Source: Archangium violaceum (lineage in GTDB: Bacteria; Myxococcota; Myxococcia; Myxococcales; Myxococcaceae). From it: a stretch of DNA of 64,000 nucleotides. The position numbers were made by a program, and so were the translations under genes. The notes under the pieces were generated by a model. The model had not been told where the DNA came from. It saw only the letters and a list, made by a program, of their open reading frames with translations, and did not search any database. The stretch lies in the NCBI RefSeq assembly GCF_016887565.1, contig NZ_CP069396.1:4367001-4431000 (forward strand), given 5' to 3'. Below are positions 40,802 through 49,387 of this stretch, piece after piece (position 1 is the first letter of the stretch; each line of letters begins with the position of its first letter).

Positions 40802-42708
40802 TCGGTGAGCCTCCACCCGAAAATGAGTGCGCCCTTCGAGTCCCGCCACTCCACCGGCTCGAGCACGATCGGCGTGAAGACGGAGGGCGCCTCGGGCTCG
40901 GGCGGCCTGAAGGGCCATGGCAGCGGATCGGCTGGCGCGAGGCGGATGCTCCCGGCGAAGGTCGAGCGCGTGGGTGACAGCGCCCGCGCGTTCCCGCTCA
41001 CCGAGTCATCGAGGTGGCTCAGGCCGTCGAGGATCGACTGGGTCCGATCCATGAGCTCGCCGGCCGTCCGGCTCTGCGACTTCGCCGTCGTGGATTCGAC
41101 GGTCAGGGGCCGGAGCACGTCGAGCACGTGCTTGAGCGTCGGAACGTTGGCCCGGCGGACGTCCGCGTCTTCCGCTTCGATGTTCTCGAGGAGCTGTCGC
41201 ACGAACCTCAACACCGACGAGGGCTCCTCGGGGAGCGCGTTGCGCAGCCGCGTCGCCATCTCTCCCGGCTTGCCCCGCGACAGCGGCCGGAGCCGCTCGA
41301 TCGTCATGTCGAAGGCGCCACCGCGCCGGGCCGTCTGGATGATCCGCTCGAAGGAACGATCGTCTGCGCGCAGCGCCGCGCGCCAGACCAGATCCTCGAT
41401 GACCTGGTTGTATTCCTGCCGCGGAACCAGCGCCTTCAGCGTGGCGACGACCTCGTCGTTGGTCTCGTAGCGGGAGAGCACGTACGACAGCCACCTCCGT
41501 GCGAGCCCCAGGGTGACGGCCGCCTCGCGCGAGGTCTCGGCCTGCTGCATGGCGTACGCGAAGGATCGCAGCGACTCCTGCAGATCTCCCACCTCCAGGA
41601 AGCCCACGCCCCGGTGCAGCGCGACGACTGAGCGCTCGCGGAACCCGGTGCTCTCATCGAGCTCGAGGAGGCGCTTGCCTCGTTCGCCCGAGGTCAGCGC
41701 GCCGCGCAGCTCCGTCGAGTCGCTCGCTCCCACGAAACCGATCCAGGCCTCGAGCTCCTTCCCGTCCTTGCGGTGGATCAGCTCGTCGATGATCCCGAAC
41801 ATGAGCTCCTGGAGCGCGTCCGGATCCTTCGACAGCGGTTGTGCCCGGGCGAACAGGAACAGCCGCCGCTCCCGGTTCAGCGCCAGCCACTCCCGTGGGG
41901 TCCAGGTCAGGCTTCGTCGAAGGAACGCCGCCTGCGGCGAGTTCTCGGGGAAGGTCTCCAGCTTGCTCCGGAGCTCCGCCGCACCGGCCGCGGAGACGCC
42001 GGCCACCCGGGCCTGCTGCGCGATACTCCGAGCGTCGCGACGCGCCTTGCGCGCCTTCAGGTCCGCGAGCACCAGGTCGAGATCGAAGATGCGCGCCTCC
42101 ACCACCGACAGGTTCCGGACCTTCTCCCGCACCAGGGTGGCGCGCGACTCCACCAGCAGCTCACGCAGGAGCCCGCCCGCGTTCAGTCGATCCTCGAGGT
42201 CGAGGAACGGGGTCCGTCCGGACCGCAGCGCCATGGTGGCCGGCAGCAGACAGCTGGTCCGGAAGAAGGTCACGGAACGCAGCTCCTCCGCCGAGAGCAC
42301 GTCCTGCAGCGAGATGAACCGCTGCTGGCGCCCGACCTCGAAGACGTCCCACGGCGCGGGCATCGAGGGCGTCGGGCCTTTGCTGAGCCCGTGGACGACC
42401 ATGTTGTGCAGCCCCAGCGGCCAGAGGCCCGCGCCCTCTCGCTCGTCATCCTCGAACCCGTCCTGGCACAGCCCGAGGCTCCCGAGCGCTGCCCACACCA
42501 CGGAGCGGAATTCAGGATCATCTCGTGGGCGCTCGCCCTGCTGGAGAAGGCTGTTGCGAAGCAGCCACAGCTTGAGCACGTCCTCCGGACGATGGTCCCG
42601 GAGCGCGAGGCGCGCGTTGTAGAAGACCACGGTCTGTCTGGACTCCGTCGCCTCCGCGGCCGCGGCGCTCGACAACAGGCCAGCGATGATGGCGACGACC
42701 CAGCGCAT
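40798..42708 (-). CDS. Large exported helical protein, unknown (operon gene 11)
   Basis: 636 aa. The ATG at 42708 gives a signal peptide, MRWVVAIIAGLLSSAAAAEA. A longer in-frame stretch lies over the upstream gene and is rejected. The mature protein is almost entirely alpha-helical and charged, with TPR/HEAT-like helix pairs (VALHRGVGFLEVGDLQESLR, RRWLSYVLSRYETNDEVVAT). The C-terminal segment from about 590 is Pro-rich and beta-like (WPFRPPEPEAPSVFTPIVLE). It has no recognised family. It probably sits in the periplasm as a scaffold. Its ATG overlaps the stop of gene 10 by one base (TGATG) and its own stop overlaps gene 12 (ATGA). Confidence 0.75.
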   Translation of the reverse strand: MRWVVAIIAGLLSSAAAAEATESRQTVVFYNARLALRDHRPEDVLKLWLLRNSLLQQGERPRDDPEFRSVVWAALGSLGLCQDGFEDDEREGAGLWPLGLHNMVVHGLSKGPTPSMPAPWDVFEVGRQQRFISLQDVLSAEELRSVTFFRTSCLLPATMALRSGRTPFLDLEDRLNAGGLLRELLVESRATLVREKVRNLSVVEARIFDLDLVLADLKARKARRDARSIAQQARVAGVSAAGAAELRSKLETFPENSPQAAFLRRSLTWTPREWLALNRERRLFLFARAQPLSKDPDALQELMFGIIDELIHRKDGKELEAWIGFVGASDSTELRGALTSGERGKRLLELDESTGFRERSVVALHRGVGFLEVGDLQESLRSFAYAMQQAETSREAAVTLGLARRWLSYVLSRYETNDEVVATLKALVPRQEYNQVIEDLVWRAALRADDRSFERIIQTARRGGAFDMTIERLRPLSRGKPGEMATRLRNALPEEPSSVLRFVRQLLENIEAEDADVRRANVPTLKHVLDVLRPLTVESTTAKSQSRTAGELMDRTQSILDGLSHLDDSVSGNARALSPTRSTFAGSIRLAPADPLPWPFRPPEPEAPSVFTPIVLEPVEWRDSKGALIFGWRLTE

Positions 42709-43523
42709 CAGAGTGTCCAGCCCAGAGCGAGCGAGAGCTCCCACCAGAACCCCAGGCCTGATCCGGTGACGCCGCCCAACAGCGGCACGGCCAACATCGC
42801 CCGCGGCGAAAGGAAACCTCCGGACCCGAAGTACACGTCCACGGAGAGCCCCGCGAGGAGGCCATACCGGGCAGGGTCGACCTGCATGCCGCCCGGCCGC
42901 GAGGACTCGAGCTGCCCCAGCTCGTGGTCGGTGAGGCGCGGCGCGAGGAGCGAGGTGGCGACCTGCTGGAACTTCATGCCGCCCATCGACCCCGGGTAGA
43001 AGAGGTAGCGGAAGCCGGCGTTGGCCGAGAGCACCAGCTCGGTCGCGGGGAAGAAGCCGGGCAGCGTGGTCACCACGCCCTCCGCCAACGGGTGCCCGAC
43101 GTTGATGTCGAGCTCGAAGCGGCTGGGGCGGCCGTATTGGCGGTACGGCGTGAGCGCCAGCTTCTCGGTGCTGTCGGTTCCCCACGTGAACGCGCGGGTA
43201 ATGGCCACCTCTCCCATGAAGCTGCCGAACGGCTTGCGCGCCATGAGCCCAAGGCGGGTGCTGCCGAAGTTGTTCCGCTCGAGGAGGTCGCTGCCGATCA
43301 GCCCGAACCCGAGGGTGGACTTCCGCCAGTCGAAACGCACCGACTTCGAGGCCGCGCCGATCATCCGCTCGGTGAGCGCGTCGATCGGCGTGCGGAAGCC
43401 CTCCAGCGTGTCGTCGACCTTCTCGGGGTCGGAGGGGGAGGGGTCCGGGGCTTGCGCTTCCGCGGCCTGCGCGGCGCGCGGCAACGACAGGAGGACGAAG
43501 AGGACGAGGAGGCTACGGATCAT
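42708..43523 (-). CDS. Outer-membrane beta-barrel-like protein (operon gene 10)
   Basis: 271 aa from the ATG MIRSLLVLFVLLSLPRAAQA, a signal peptide, with GGAGG eight bases upstream. After a short charged region (about 20-60) the chain alternates hydrophobic and polar residues in strands ending in aromatic residues (KSTLGFGLIGSDLLE, FGSTRLGLMARKPFG, LVLSANAGFRYLFYPGS, YGLLAGLSVDVYFGSGG). It closes with a classical barrel C terminus, FWWELSLALGWTL. An outer-membrane barrel of about 8-10 strands is likely. It overlaps gene 9 by 11 bp and gene 11 by 1 bp, so it is co-translated. Confidence 0.75.
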   Translation of the reverse strand: MIRSLLVLFVLLSLPRAAQAAEAQAPDPSPSDPEKVDDTLEGFRTPIDALTERMIGAASKSVRFDWRKSTLGFGLIGSDLLERNNFGSTRLGLMARKPFGSFMGEVAITRAFTWGTDSTEKLALTPYRQYGRPSRFELDINVGHPLAEGVVTTLPGFFPATELVLSANAGFRYLFYPGSMGGMKFQQVATSLLAPRLTDHELGQLESSRPGGMQVDPARYGLLAGLSVDVYFGSGGFLSPRAMLAVPLLGGVTGSGLGFWWELSLALGWTL

Positions 43524-45516
43524 TCGGGAAGCCTCCGTCACCCGGCCGCGGGAACATCGGGCGATAGCACTGCATGCGGTAGGCGTCCCGGAAAAGCGCC
43601 TGGACGTTGTAGGTGGCGCTCGTATCGAACGTCGGGTGATCGCAGAAGCGCGTGCATTGCGCCAGGATGTCGCCCACGGGGAACTCGCCCGTCGTCCACG
43701 TCTCGCTGGCCCAGGTCTCCTCGCGGGAGCTGACGATTCCGAACGGCACGGTGAACGAGTAGGCCGTCGCGGCTCCGGCGAGATAGCTCTCGTATTTCGC
43801 CTTCAACAGGAACGGGAAGTCCCAGAACAGCCCGAGCGCATACGCGGGCTGCGGGGCCGACTGGTGCAGCTCGGGAAGCAGCCCGAGCCCTACCGGCTCC
43901 GGCGTGATCGGGGTGCGGAACACGATCTTCCCCTTGTCCGCGTCCGGGCAATAGGAGAACGCATCGCCCGGCTCCGCCGTGATGAGCTCGTTGTTGTAGA
44001 AGGTCGCGGTCCCGAACTCTCCCATCGGTATGTTGTCGGAGAGCGGCGTGTGCTCGGGCGCCCGGAACGACATCGAGGTCATCCTCCCCGCCTGGGCCTC
44101 CGAGTACTTCCCGATGAACCGGAGGTACTGCGCACGGGTCGTCAGGATCGGAATCTGATTGAAGCGGAACGGCCCGAGCTGGAGGTCGGGGATCTCCGAC
44201 ACCGCGGGGCAATTGCTCGACGCTTCCGCTGGGACCTCGTCGAGGTCGTCGACCGGGTGGTTGGGTGGACACCACAACACCAGTCGCCGGAGTTCCGGGC
44301 GATTGGTGTTGTGCACCACGCTGTCGTAGACGAAGGCACCGGTGACTCGCGGCGAGCTCTTGTCCCGCTCGAAGGGCAGCACTTTCTGGAGCGCCTCCTC
44401 GAGCACGGTGGCCAGCCGGCCCGTCGTGTCGTCGTGATGGAGACCCAGCACGAGGACCATGTCCCGCCCCTGCATCCGCACCTGATCGATCCGCGTGCGG
44501 AACTGGGCTGCGAGCACGTCGGCGAACCCGCGAGCGTTCCAGTCGTCGATGCAGATCTCCGGAGCATCCTCGAGGAAGAGGCGCTGCTCCTGCATCTTGT
44601 AATGCGGCGAGGAGATCGTCCGTCGGCATGGGCTCAACATGAGCTTGATCGGGGTGTTCTCGGTGATCGGGCTGCGCAGGACCGGGAAGGCCGGGCGGAC
44701 CAGCGGGTTCTTTCGCGCCAGCGCCACCGCCTCGAAGGTGCCCCCCTGTGCATCGGTGACGGTCGAGCGCGCACAGACGACCGGGGACTCGGACGCCGAC
44801 AGCGGAAGCGTGCCCACGTCGAACACGGCCCGATCGGTGGTCTCCACCGGTCCGAAGTCCAGCGGCGGCAGCGCTCCCGGACAGCCCGGAACCGAACCGT
44901 AGCCGTACGGGTTCTGGCCGAAGTTCGCGGCGATGGCGCCGTGCCGCCGGTCGGAGATGGAGAAGTGGCGCCGCAGCCCGTACTTCTGCACGTCGTGGTT
45001 GCGCAGTGTCGGGAACTGGTGCCGGGCGCGCCATTGCACGTGCGTGTTGGTCTCGTCGAACACGCCGTACACCAGCAGGCTCCGGTTCGTGTGCGCCGGC
45101 CCCCTGCCGATGACGTTGATGACCACGCGCGCGTTCAGCGCCATCTCGCCGTCACGGTGGTAGCGCAGCCGCAACCTCACGGCGCGCGGCGGCTCGCCAA
45201 GCGCCAGGCTGGTGCTGCCGCACACGCTCTTGGGGCCGCAGTCGACCGGAACGTGGGTGTGAACCGTGCTGAGCTGTGACAGAGGCGTCCAGGGCAGCTC
45301 GAAGTGATCGGTGCGGACCGTGAGCTCGATCTGGCTCTCGGGCCCCAGCCCCTGCTCGGCGTTGGCCTGGTAGAAGACGAAGAGCGTGTCCTCCTCCTCG
45401 AACCAGGCCACGTCCGCGAGCGAGAAGCCCGCGTTGATGTCGACGATCGGCACCTTCTCGCAGGCGGCGACCGCGATGGCGATGACCCCGATGATCAGCA
45501 GGCGCGCGCGGCCCAT
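43513..45516 (-). CDS. Large lipoprotein, unknown (operon gene 9)
   Basis: 667 aa from the ATG MGRARLLIIGVIAIAVAAC, a lipoprotein signal with lipobox VAAC; AGGAGGGG lies nine bases upstream. The mature part is rich in beta structure, Pro, Asn and Cys (VPVDCGPKSVCGS, SVPGCPGALPP, ALPTR-like segments). It includes regions such as DMVLVLGLHHDDTTGRLATV and FRTPITPEPVGLGLLPEL, but has no recognised domain. Thirteen or so cysteines suggest several disulfides, consistent with an outer-membrane, periplasmic or surface location. It starts 14 bp after gene 8 and overlaps gene 10. Confidence 0.75.
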   Translation of the reverse strand: MGRARLLIIGVIAIAVAACEKVPIVDINAGFSLADVAWFEEEDTLFVFYQANAEQGLGPESQIELTVRTDHFELPWTPLSQLSTVHTHVPVDCGPKSVCGSTSLALGEPPRAVRLRLRYHRDGEMALNARVVINVIGRGPAHTNRSLLVYGVFDETNTHVQWRARHQFPTLRNHDVQKYGLRRHFSISDRRHGAIAANFGQNPYGYGSVPGCPGALPPLDFGPVETTDRAVFDVGTLPLSASESPVVCARSTVTDAQGGTFEAVALARKNPLVRPAFPVLRSPITENTPIKLMLSPCRRTISSPHYKMQEQRLFLEDAPEICIDDWNARGFADVLAAQFRTRIDQVRMQGRDMVLVLGLHHDDTTGRLATVLEEALQKVLPFERDKSSPRVTGAFVYDSVVHNTNRPELRRLVLWCPPNHPVDDLDEVPAEASSNCPAVSEIPDLQLGPFRFNQIPILTTRAQYLRFIGKYSEAQAGRMTSMSFRAPEHTPLSDNIPMGEFGTATFYNNELITAEPGDAFSYCPDADKGKIVFRTPITPEPVGLGLLPELHQSAPQPAYALGLFWDFPFLLKAKYESYLAGAATAYSFTVPFGIVSSREETWASETWTTGEFPVGDILAQCTRFCDHPTFDTSATYNVQALFRDAYRMQCYRPMFPRPGDGGFPNDP

Positions 45517-45530
45517 CCCGTCCACCCCTC

Positions 45531-47399
45531 CTAGGAGATGATCTCCGCGAAGGAGACCTTCCCTCGCGCGACCTGCTTCTTCACGGCCGAGATCAACTCG
45601 TTCTGGCCGCGCCGCGCGGCCCTGAGCTGCTCCTCGCGCGAGACGAACGACATGTTGGCGCGGATGGCGCTCTGCATCGCCGGCGCGAGCCGCGCGATGA
45701 AGCTCTCCTGCCACGCGGGCTGTTGCACCGAGGACCAGCCGGCGAGCCCCCGGACGTCGACGTCGAGCAGCAGGTCCCTCTGGAGCTCGTCGGGCAGCTT
45801 GAGCAGCATGTCGCCGTAGAGGATGTCCTGGTACCAGAGCGGCAGCGTCCCGCCGGAGCGCCCCAGCGCCCGCGCGAACAGCGAACCGCGCTCGGAGGAT
45901 TCGATCAGCGGCAACAGCACCGAGAGCGCACCGGCGGCGTCGAACTGGCGACCCCGGTCCAGGATGCCCTGGGCCGGAGGCGCCGGGGGAAGCGGCTTCC
46001 CCGCGCGCGCGGCGTCGAGCACCTCGAACAGGTGGACCGTCTCCTCCTTCGAGATGCGGTTGGACGCGAGCAGCTCGTTGGCGATCCGCACCCGCAGCTC
46101 GGGCGACATGATCCGCGCCACGTCCTGCTGGCAGTCGGTGGGCACGTGCCCGAACAGCAGCGCCCCATGACGTGGCGACAGGCTGTCGATCAGGTTCGCC
46201 ACGCCGTTGGAGCCGAACTCCTCGCGGAGGCTGCGGTACACCTCGGCGTCCGCCTGGGCCATCAGCGTGGAGGAGATGGCGTGCTGGTTCAGCAATCGGA
46301 AGAACTCCGCGTCCGAGAGCAGCGCCTTCTCGTCCACCGTCTTCAAATACCCGGCGAACTCCACCTTGCGCACGGCGAGCTCACCGTCCGAGGTGAAGGC
46401 CAGGGACAGCCGATCGCCGAAGACGAAGATGGCCTTGGCCAGCAGCTCGAACTCGCCGGCCTTCAGCCAGTCGCGCAGCAGCTCCACCACCACGCTCTCG
46501 CCCTTGGCCAGCTCGGCCTGGGCGATCCGGTCGTTCCACAGCTGCTGCTGGGCCGTGACGAACGCGGTCTCCGCGTCTTCTTTGGAAGGCGCCGGGTCCG
46601 CCCCGTCTGGAGATGGCTCCTCGGCGTTCGGGGGTGTCTCGGCCTCCGCCGGCTTGTCGAGCGAACCCGCCGCGAGCTGCGCCGCCAGCGCCTTCTCCTC
46701 GAGCGTCTCTCGCCCAAGGCGACGCAGGGCCCAGATGACGGTCAGCGTCGCCATCGTCAACATGACCAACGCGATCATCCACGAGAAGTGCGGAAGCAGG
46801 CTGACCCAGAGCTCGCGCAGCGCGACGCCGGCTTCCCACGTCGGCGGCGCCGGCGGCTCCACCGGCTTCTCCTCGACCACCGGCGCCGGAGGCTTCGGGG
46901 GCTCGGGCGGAGGCGGAGACTCGCGCAGTCCCGGAGAGATCGGCTGGAGGATCTGCCGACCGACCTTCACCTTGAGCCAACCCTTCGACAGCCGCTGCTC
47001 GAGGCGCCGGACCAGGGCCTGGACGTCCTGGGTGGGGACCGATTTCTCGTGGGTGAACTCGCACTGCGCCTGCGTCAGGTACTCCTGCGGCGGCACGCTG
47101 CCGGGGCCTTCGGTCTGGCCGAGCCCGGGCAGCGAGCTGGTGCGCGGCATGTCGACGGTGACGTGGTCGCGGTAGACACAGCCCTTGGAGAAGCAGCGCT
47201 CGGGGGCGCAGTCCTGTGCCAGCGCGAGATCGAACTGACTCTCGAGCGTGCGCAGCTCCAGGAGGACGGGCGAGGGGACATGGCTCTGCGGCACCGGCGC
47301 CGGCGCGTCAGGGAGGCTGGTACCAGCCGGGGGTTGGGTCTGGGCCGACGCCACGGTGCTCAACGCGACCCAGGCGACGAGGACGGCGAAACGTCTCAT
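45531..47399 (-). CDS. Single-pass membrane protein with cytoplasmic FliG-like torque domain (operon gene 8)
   Basis: 622 aa. Signal peptide 1-19; periplasmic part about 20-195 with four cysteines and a Pro-rich stretch; one transmembrane helix at about 201-226 (LLPHFSWMIALVMLTMATLT); cytoplasmic part 230-622. The cytoplasmic part follows the FliG middle/C-terminal order. SPRHGALLFGHVPTDCQQDV...SPELRVRIANELL matches the FliG-M pattern PQTIALILSHL...P.elr..v..r. Then GILDRGRQFDAAGALSVLLP matches GGvkavaeILn, and YQDILYGDMLLKLPDELQRD plus LLLDVDVRGLAGW matches FEDLL.LDDR.IQ.LLREVD..dLA.AL. Charged residues occur along the torque-helix segment. The layout mimics a FliF-FliG fusion with a small periplasmic part. 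It overlaps the MotB-like gene by one base. Confidence 0.78.
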   Translation of the reverse strand: MRRFAVLVAWVALSTVASAQTQPPAGTSLPDAPAPVPQSHVPSPVLLELRTLESQFDLALAQDCAPERCFSKGCVYRDHVTVDMPRTSSLPGLGQTEGPGSVPPQEYLTQAQCEFTHEKSVPTQDVQALVRRLEQRLSKGWLKVKVGRQILQPISPGLRESPPPPEPPKPPAPVVEEKPVEPPAPPTWEAGVALRELWVSLLPHFSWMIALVMLTMATLTVIWALRRLGRETLEEKALAAQLAAGSLDKPAEAETPPNAEEPSPDGADPAPSKEDAETAFVTAQQQLWNDRIAQAELAKGESVVVELLRDWLKAGEFELLAKAIFVFGDRLSLAFTSDGELAVRKVEFAGYLKTVDEKALLSDAEFFRLLNQHAISSTLMAQADAEVYRSLREEFGSNGVANLIDSLSPRHGALLFGHVPTDCQQDVARIMSPELRVRIANELLASNRISKEETVHLFEVLDAARAGKPLPPAPPAQGILDRGRQFDAAGALSVLLPLIESSERGSLFARALGRSGGTLPLWYQDILYGDMLLKLPDELQRDLLLDVDVRGLAGWSSVQQPAWQESFIARLAPAMQSAIRANMSFVSREEQLRAARRGQNELISAVKKQVARGKVSFAEIIS

Positions 47400-48025
47400 C
47401 AGTAGATCCTCACGACGACACGGCGGTGCCGGGCCAGGCGCTCGTCTTCGCTCAGGCCCTTCAGCAGTTGTTCGGGGAGCGGCTTCGTCTCGGCGTAGCC
47501 CTCGACGCGGATGCGCGAGCGGTCGAGCCCGACCTCCTCCAGCCGCTGCCGCACCACGATGGCGCGCGCGCTGGAGAGCTCCCAGTTGCTCGCGAACACT
47601 CCACCGCTCACGATCGGTGTCGAGTCGGTGTGCCCCTCGACCGCGAAGTTGTACTTCGAGGAGTACGGCACGAGCTCCTTCAGCATCGACGCCACGGTCT
47701 CCTCGAACTCCGGCCGGATCTTAGCCTTCCCCGAGTCGAACACGAGCCCGGAGTTGAGGGACACCTCCAGCCCCGCATCGGTCACCGTGGTGGTCACGAG
47801 ATTCTGCAGGTTCTTGGCGGCGATCTGCGCCTCGAGCTCCTTGCGGATCGACTCCAGGCTCGCCGGGCTCTGCTTGCCGGAGATGCTCTGGGCGATCTGC
47901 TGCATCTTCAGCTTGCTGAAGTTCGCCGCGGTCAGCAGCACCACGAAGAACAGCAGCAGGTTGGTGATCAGATCGGCATAGCTGAGTAGCCAGCTCTCCT
48001 CATGCCCTGCTTTCCGTCTTTGCAT
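47399..48025 (-). CDS. MotB-like stator protein with OmpA-type peptidoglycan-binding domain (operon gene 7)
   Basis: 208 aa. The N-terminal helix carries the MotB signature WLLSYADLITNLLLFFVVLL; Asp18 is in the position of the ion-carrying aspartate. A plug/linker region follows (about 35-75), then an OmpA/MotB domain from about 100: NSGLVFDSGKAKIRPEF, VEGHTDSTPI and SSARAIVVRQRLEEVG, which bind peptidoglycan. It pairs with the MotA-like gene 9 bp upstream to form an ion-driven stator. MotB rather than TolR/ExbD type is indicated by the full OmpA domain and the SYADLIT motif. Confidence 0.92.
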   Translation of the reverse strand: MQRRKAGHEESWLLSYADLITNLLLFFVVLLTAANFSKLKMQQIAQSISGKQSPASLESIRKELEAQIAAKNLQNLVTTTVTDAGLEVSLNSGLVFDSGKAKIRPEFEETVASMLKELVPYSSKYNFAVEGHTDSTPIVSGGVFASNWELSSARAIVVRQRLEEVGLDRSRIRVEGYAETKPLPEQLLKGLSEDERLARHRRVVVRIY

Positions 48026-48034
48026 GGCTCACCA

Positions 48035-48742
48035 TCACCGCTCGCCGCGGGAGACGATCTCGTTGACGCTCTTCTCGCACCGCTCGAGCAACCCCAGGCG
48101 GTCGTCGAGCAGCCCGTTGAGGTAGTGCCCGATCGGCCCGGCCACGCCAGCGCCGAACGCCACGCCGTACAGGGTCGCGAGCAGTGCCAGCGACATCGCC
48201 GCGCCGATGTTGAGGTTCTCCGAGCTCATGTTGCGGAAGAGCTGGATCATGCCGGTGATGGTGCCGACCATGCCGAACGCCGGCCCCAGCTTGGAGAGCA
48301 TCTCCCAGTTGTGGATCGCCGGCTGCCACCGGCTGATCTCCTCGTGCCGCAGCTCGGTGAAGGTCTTGTTGCTGGAGGCTTCGGTCGCCCGGTTGAGAAT
48401 CAACTCCAGCATCTGCTTCACCGCGGGGAAGCGGCTGTTCGCGGCCAGATCGACCGCCTGGCTGCGCTTGCCGTCGCGCCACAGCGCGGACAGCTGATCG
48501 CGCTCGGCCTCCATGGCCCGGGTGGTCCGGCCGAACAGCGCCAGTCCGGGGAGCAGCTCACGCAGGCACAGGATGGTGCGCCACGCGGTGGTGTGGCTGG
48601 AGCTCACCAGCACCGCCGAGCACGACCCGACCAGCACCATCACGAGCGCGTGGGCGTCGAACGCGGAGATGACCGCGTCACTGCGATCCTTGAACCCGTA
48701 CCAGATGATGAAGCCCAACAACACGAACCCGATGATCTGCAC
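48035..48742 (-). CDS. MotA/PomA-like stator ion-channel protein (operon gene 6)
   Basis: 235 aa starting at a GTG (48742) with AGGAGAA eight bases upstream. Four transmembrane helices: about 1-18, 31-50, 150-172 and 185-208. The cytoplasmic loop between helices 2 and 3 holds the charged RDQLSALWRDGKRSQAVDLA segment. The channel signature GPAFGMVGTITGMIQLFRNM and ALLATLYGVAFG matches PomA/MotA. It carries torque through its cytoplasmic loop to a FliG-like partner, and a FliG-like protein is encoded two genes downstream. No other flagellar genes are nearby. Confidence 0.92.
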   Translation of the reverse strand: MQIIGFVLLGFIIWYGFKDRSDAVISAFDAHALVMVLVGSCSAVLVSSSHTTAWRTILCLRELLPGLALFGRTTRAMEAERDQLSALWRDGKRSQAVDLAANSRFPAVKQMLELILNRATEASSNKTFTELRHEEISRWQPAIHNWEMLSKLGPAFGMVGTITGMIQLFRNMSSENLNIGAAMSLALLATLYGVAFGAGVAGPIGHYLNGLLDDRLGLLERCEKSVNEIVSRGER

Positions 48743-48757
48743 GACGTGCTTCTCCTG

Positions 48758-49387
48758 TCACTGCTGGCGCTGGAGCTCTTCGAGCTTCTTGCGGACGCCC
48801 GGCTCACTCTCGATGGCTTCGACCTGCTCGTAGATTTGGATGGCCTTCTCGCGCTCCCCCATCATCAGGAGCAGCGACCCCTTGGCCCGCAGGAACTCGG
48901 GGTGCGACTTGTAGCGTGCCAACACGGTCTCACACCACTCGAGAGCCAGGTGGTAGTTGCCCTCGCGGGTGGCCTGCTCCATCAAGGTGCGCGCGCGGGT
49001 GATGCTCACCTCCGGCGCCTCTTCGTCGATGCGCAGGCCGCGCGCCCGGTAGGCCTCGATGAGCGCCTTGTCCGCCGCGGAGGGCGGCGGTGGCACCAGC
49101 CGGCTGGCGGGGATGGTCTTCACGTCGCCGTTGCCCGCGCCGTGCTCGATGACGATGCGCTGACCCGTGGCCAGCATGGGCACGTCGACCTCGGTCATCA
49201 GGTTGCCGTCGTTCCAGCGGACCTTCATCACCGTGGTCGAGCCGAATCCGAAGGGCCGCACCAGTGTCCCTTCCTCCTTGAGCGCCTCGGGCTTCTTCGG
49301 CGCCGGCTCGACCAGGTAATAGGTGTAGTTCCGCGTCGCGCAAGCGGAGGCCAGGAGCGGCAGCAGGATGAGCAGGACTCGGTTCAT
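48758..49387 (-). CDS. Lipoprotein with TPR-like C-terminal part (operon gene 5)
   Basis: 209 aa. The ATG overlaps the stop of gene 4 (ATGA). The signal MNRVLLILLPLLASAC has a lipobox. Residues about 35-110 form an SH3-like beta segment (EEGTLVRPFGFGSTTVMKVR, GQRIVIEHGAGNGDVKTIPA). About 140-205 is helical and TPR-like (GNYHLALEWCETVLARYKSH, MMGEREKAIQIYEQVEAIES). Probably outer-membrane anchored, facing the periplasm, where it could dock the MotB-like peptidoglycan-binding protein encoded two genes on. That partnership is inferred from position only. The family is not recognised. Confidence 0.75.
   Translation of the reverse strand: MNRVLLILLPLLASACATRNYTYYLVEPAPKKPEALKEEGTLVRPFGFGSTTVMKVRWNDGNLMTEVDVPMLATGQRIVIEHGAGNGDVKTIPASRLVPPPPSAADKALIEAYRARGLRIDEEAPEVSITRARTLMEQATREGNYHLALEWCETVLARYKSHPEFLRAKGSLLLMMGEREKAIQIYEQVEAIESEPGVRKKLEELQRQQ

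Noticed and set aside
47399-48742. Zorya-type anti-phage system (ZorA/ZorB are MotA/MotB-like)
   Set aside because: The MotA-like protein lacks the long cytoplasmic tail of ZorA, no ZorC, ZorD or ZorE-like effector is present, and the operon is full of outer-membrane and lipoprotein genes.
47399-48742. AglRQS or ExbBD/TolQR-type motor
   Set aside because: The second subunit has a full OmpA peptidoglycan-binding domain and the SYADLIT helix of MotB. The first subunit matches PomA/MotA in the GTITG and TLYG segments.
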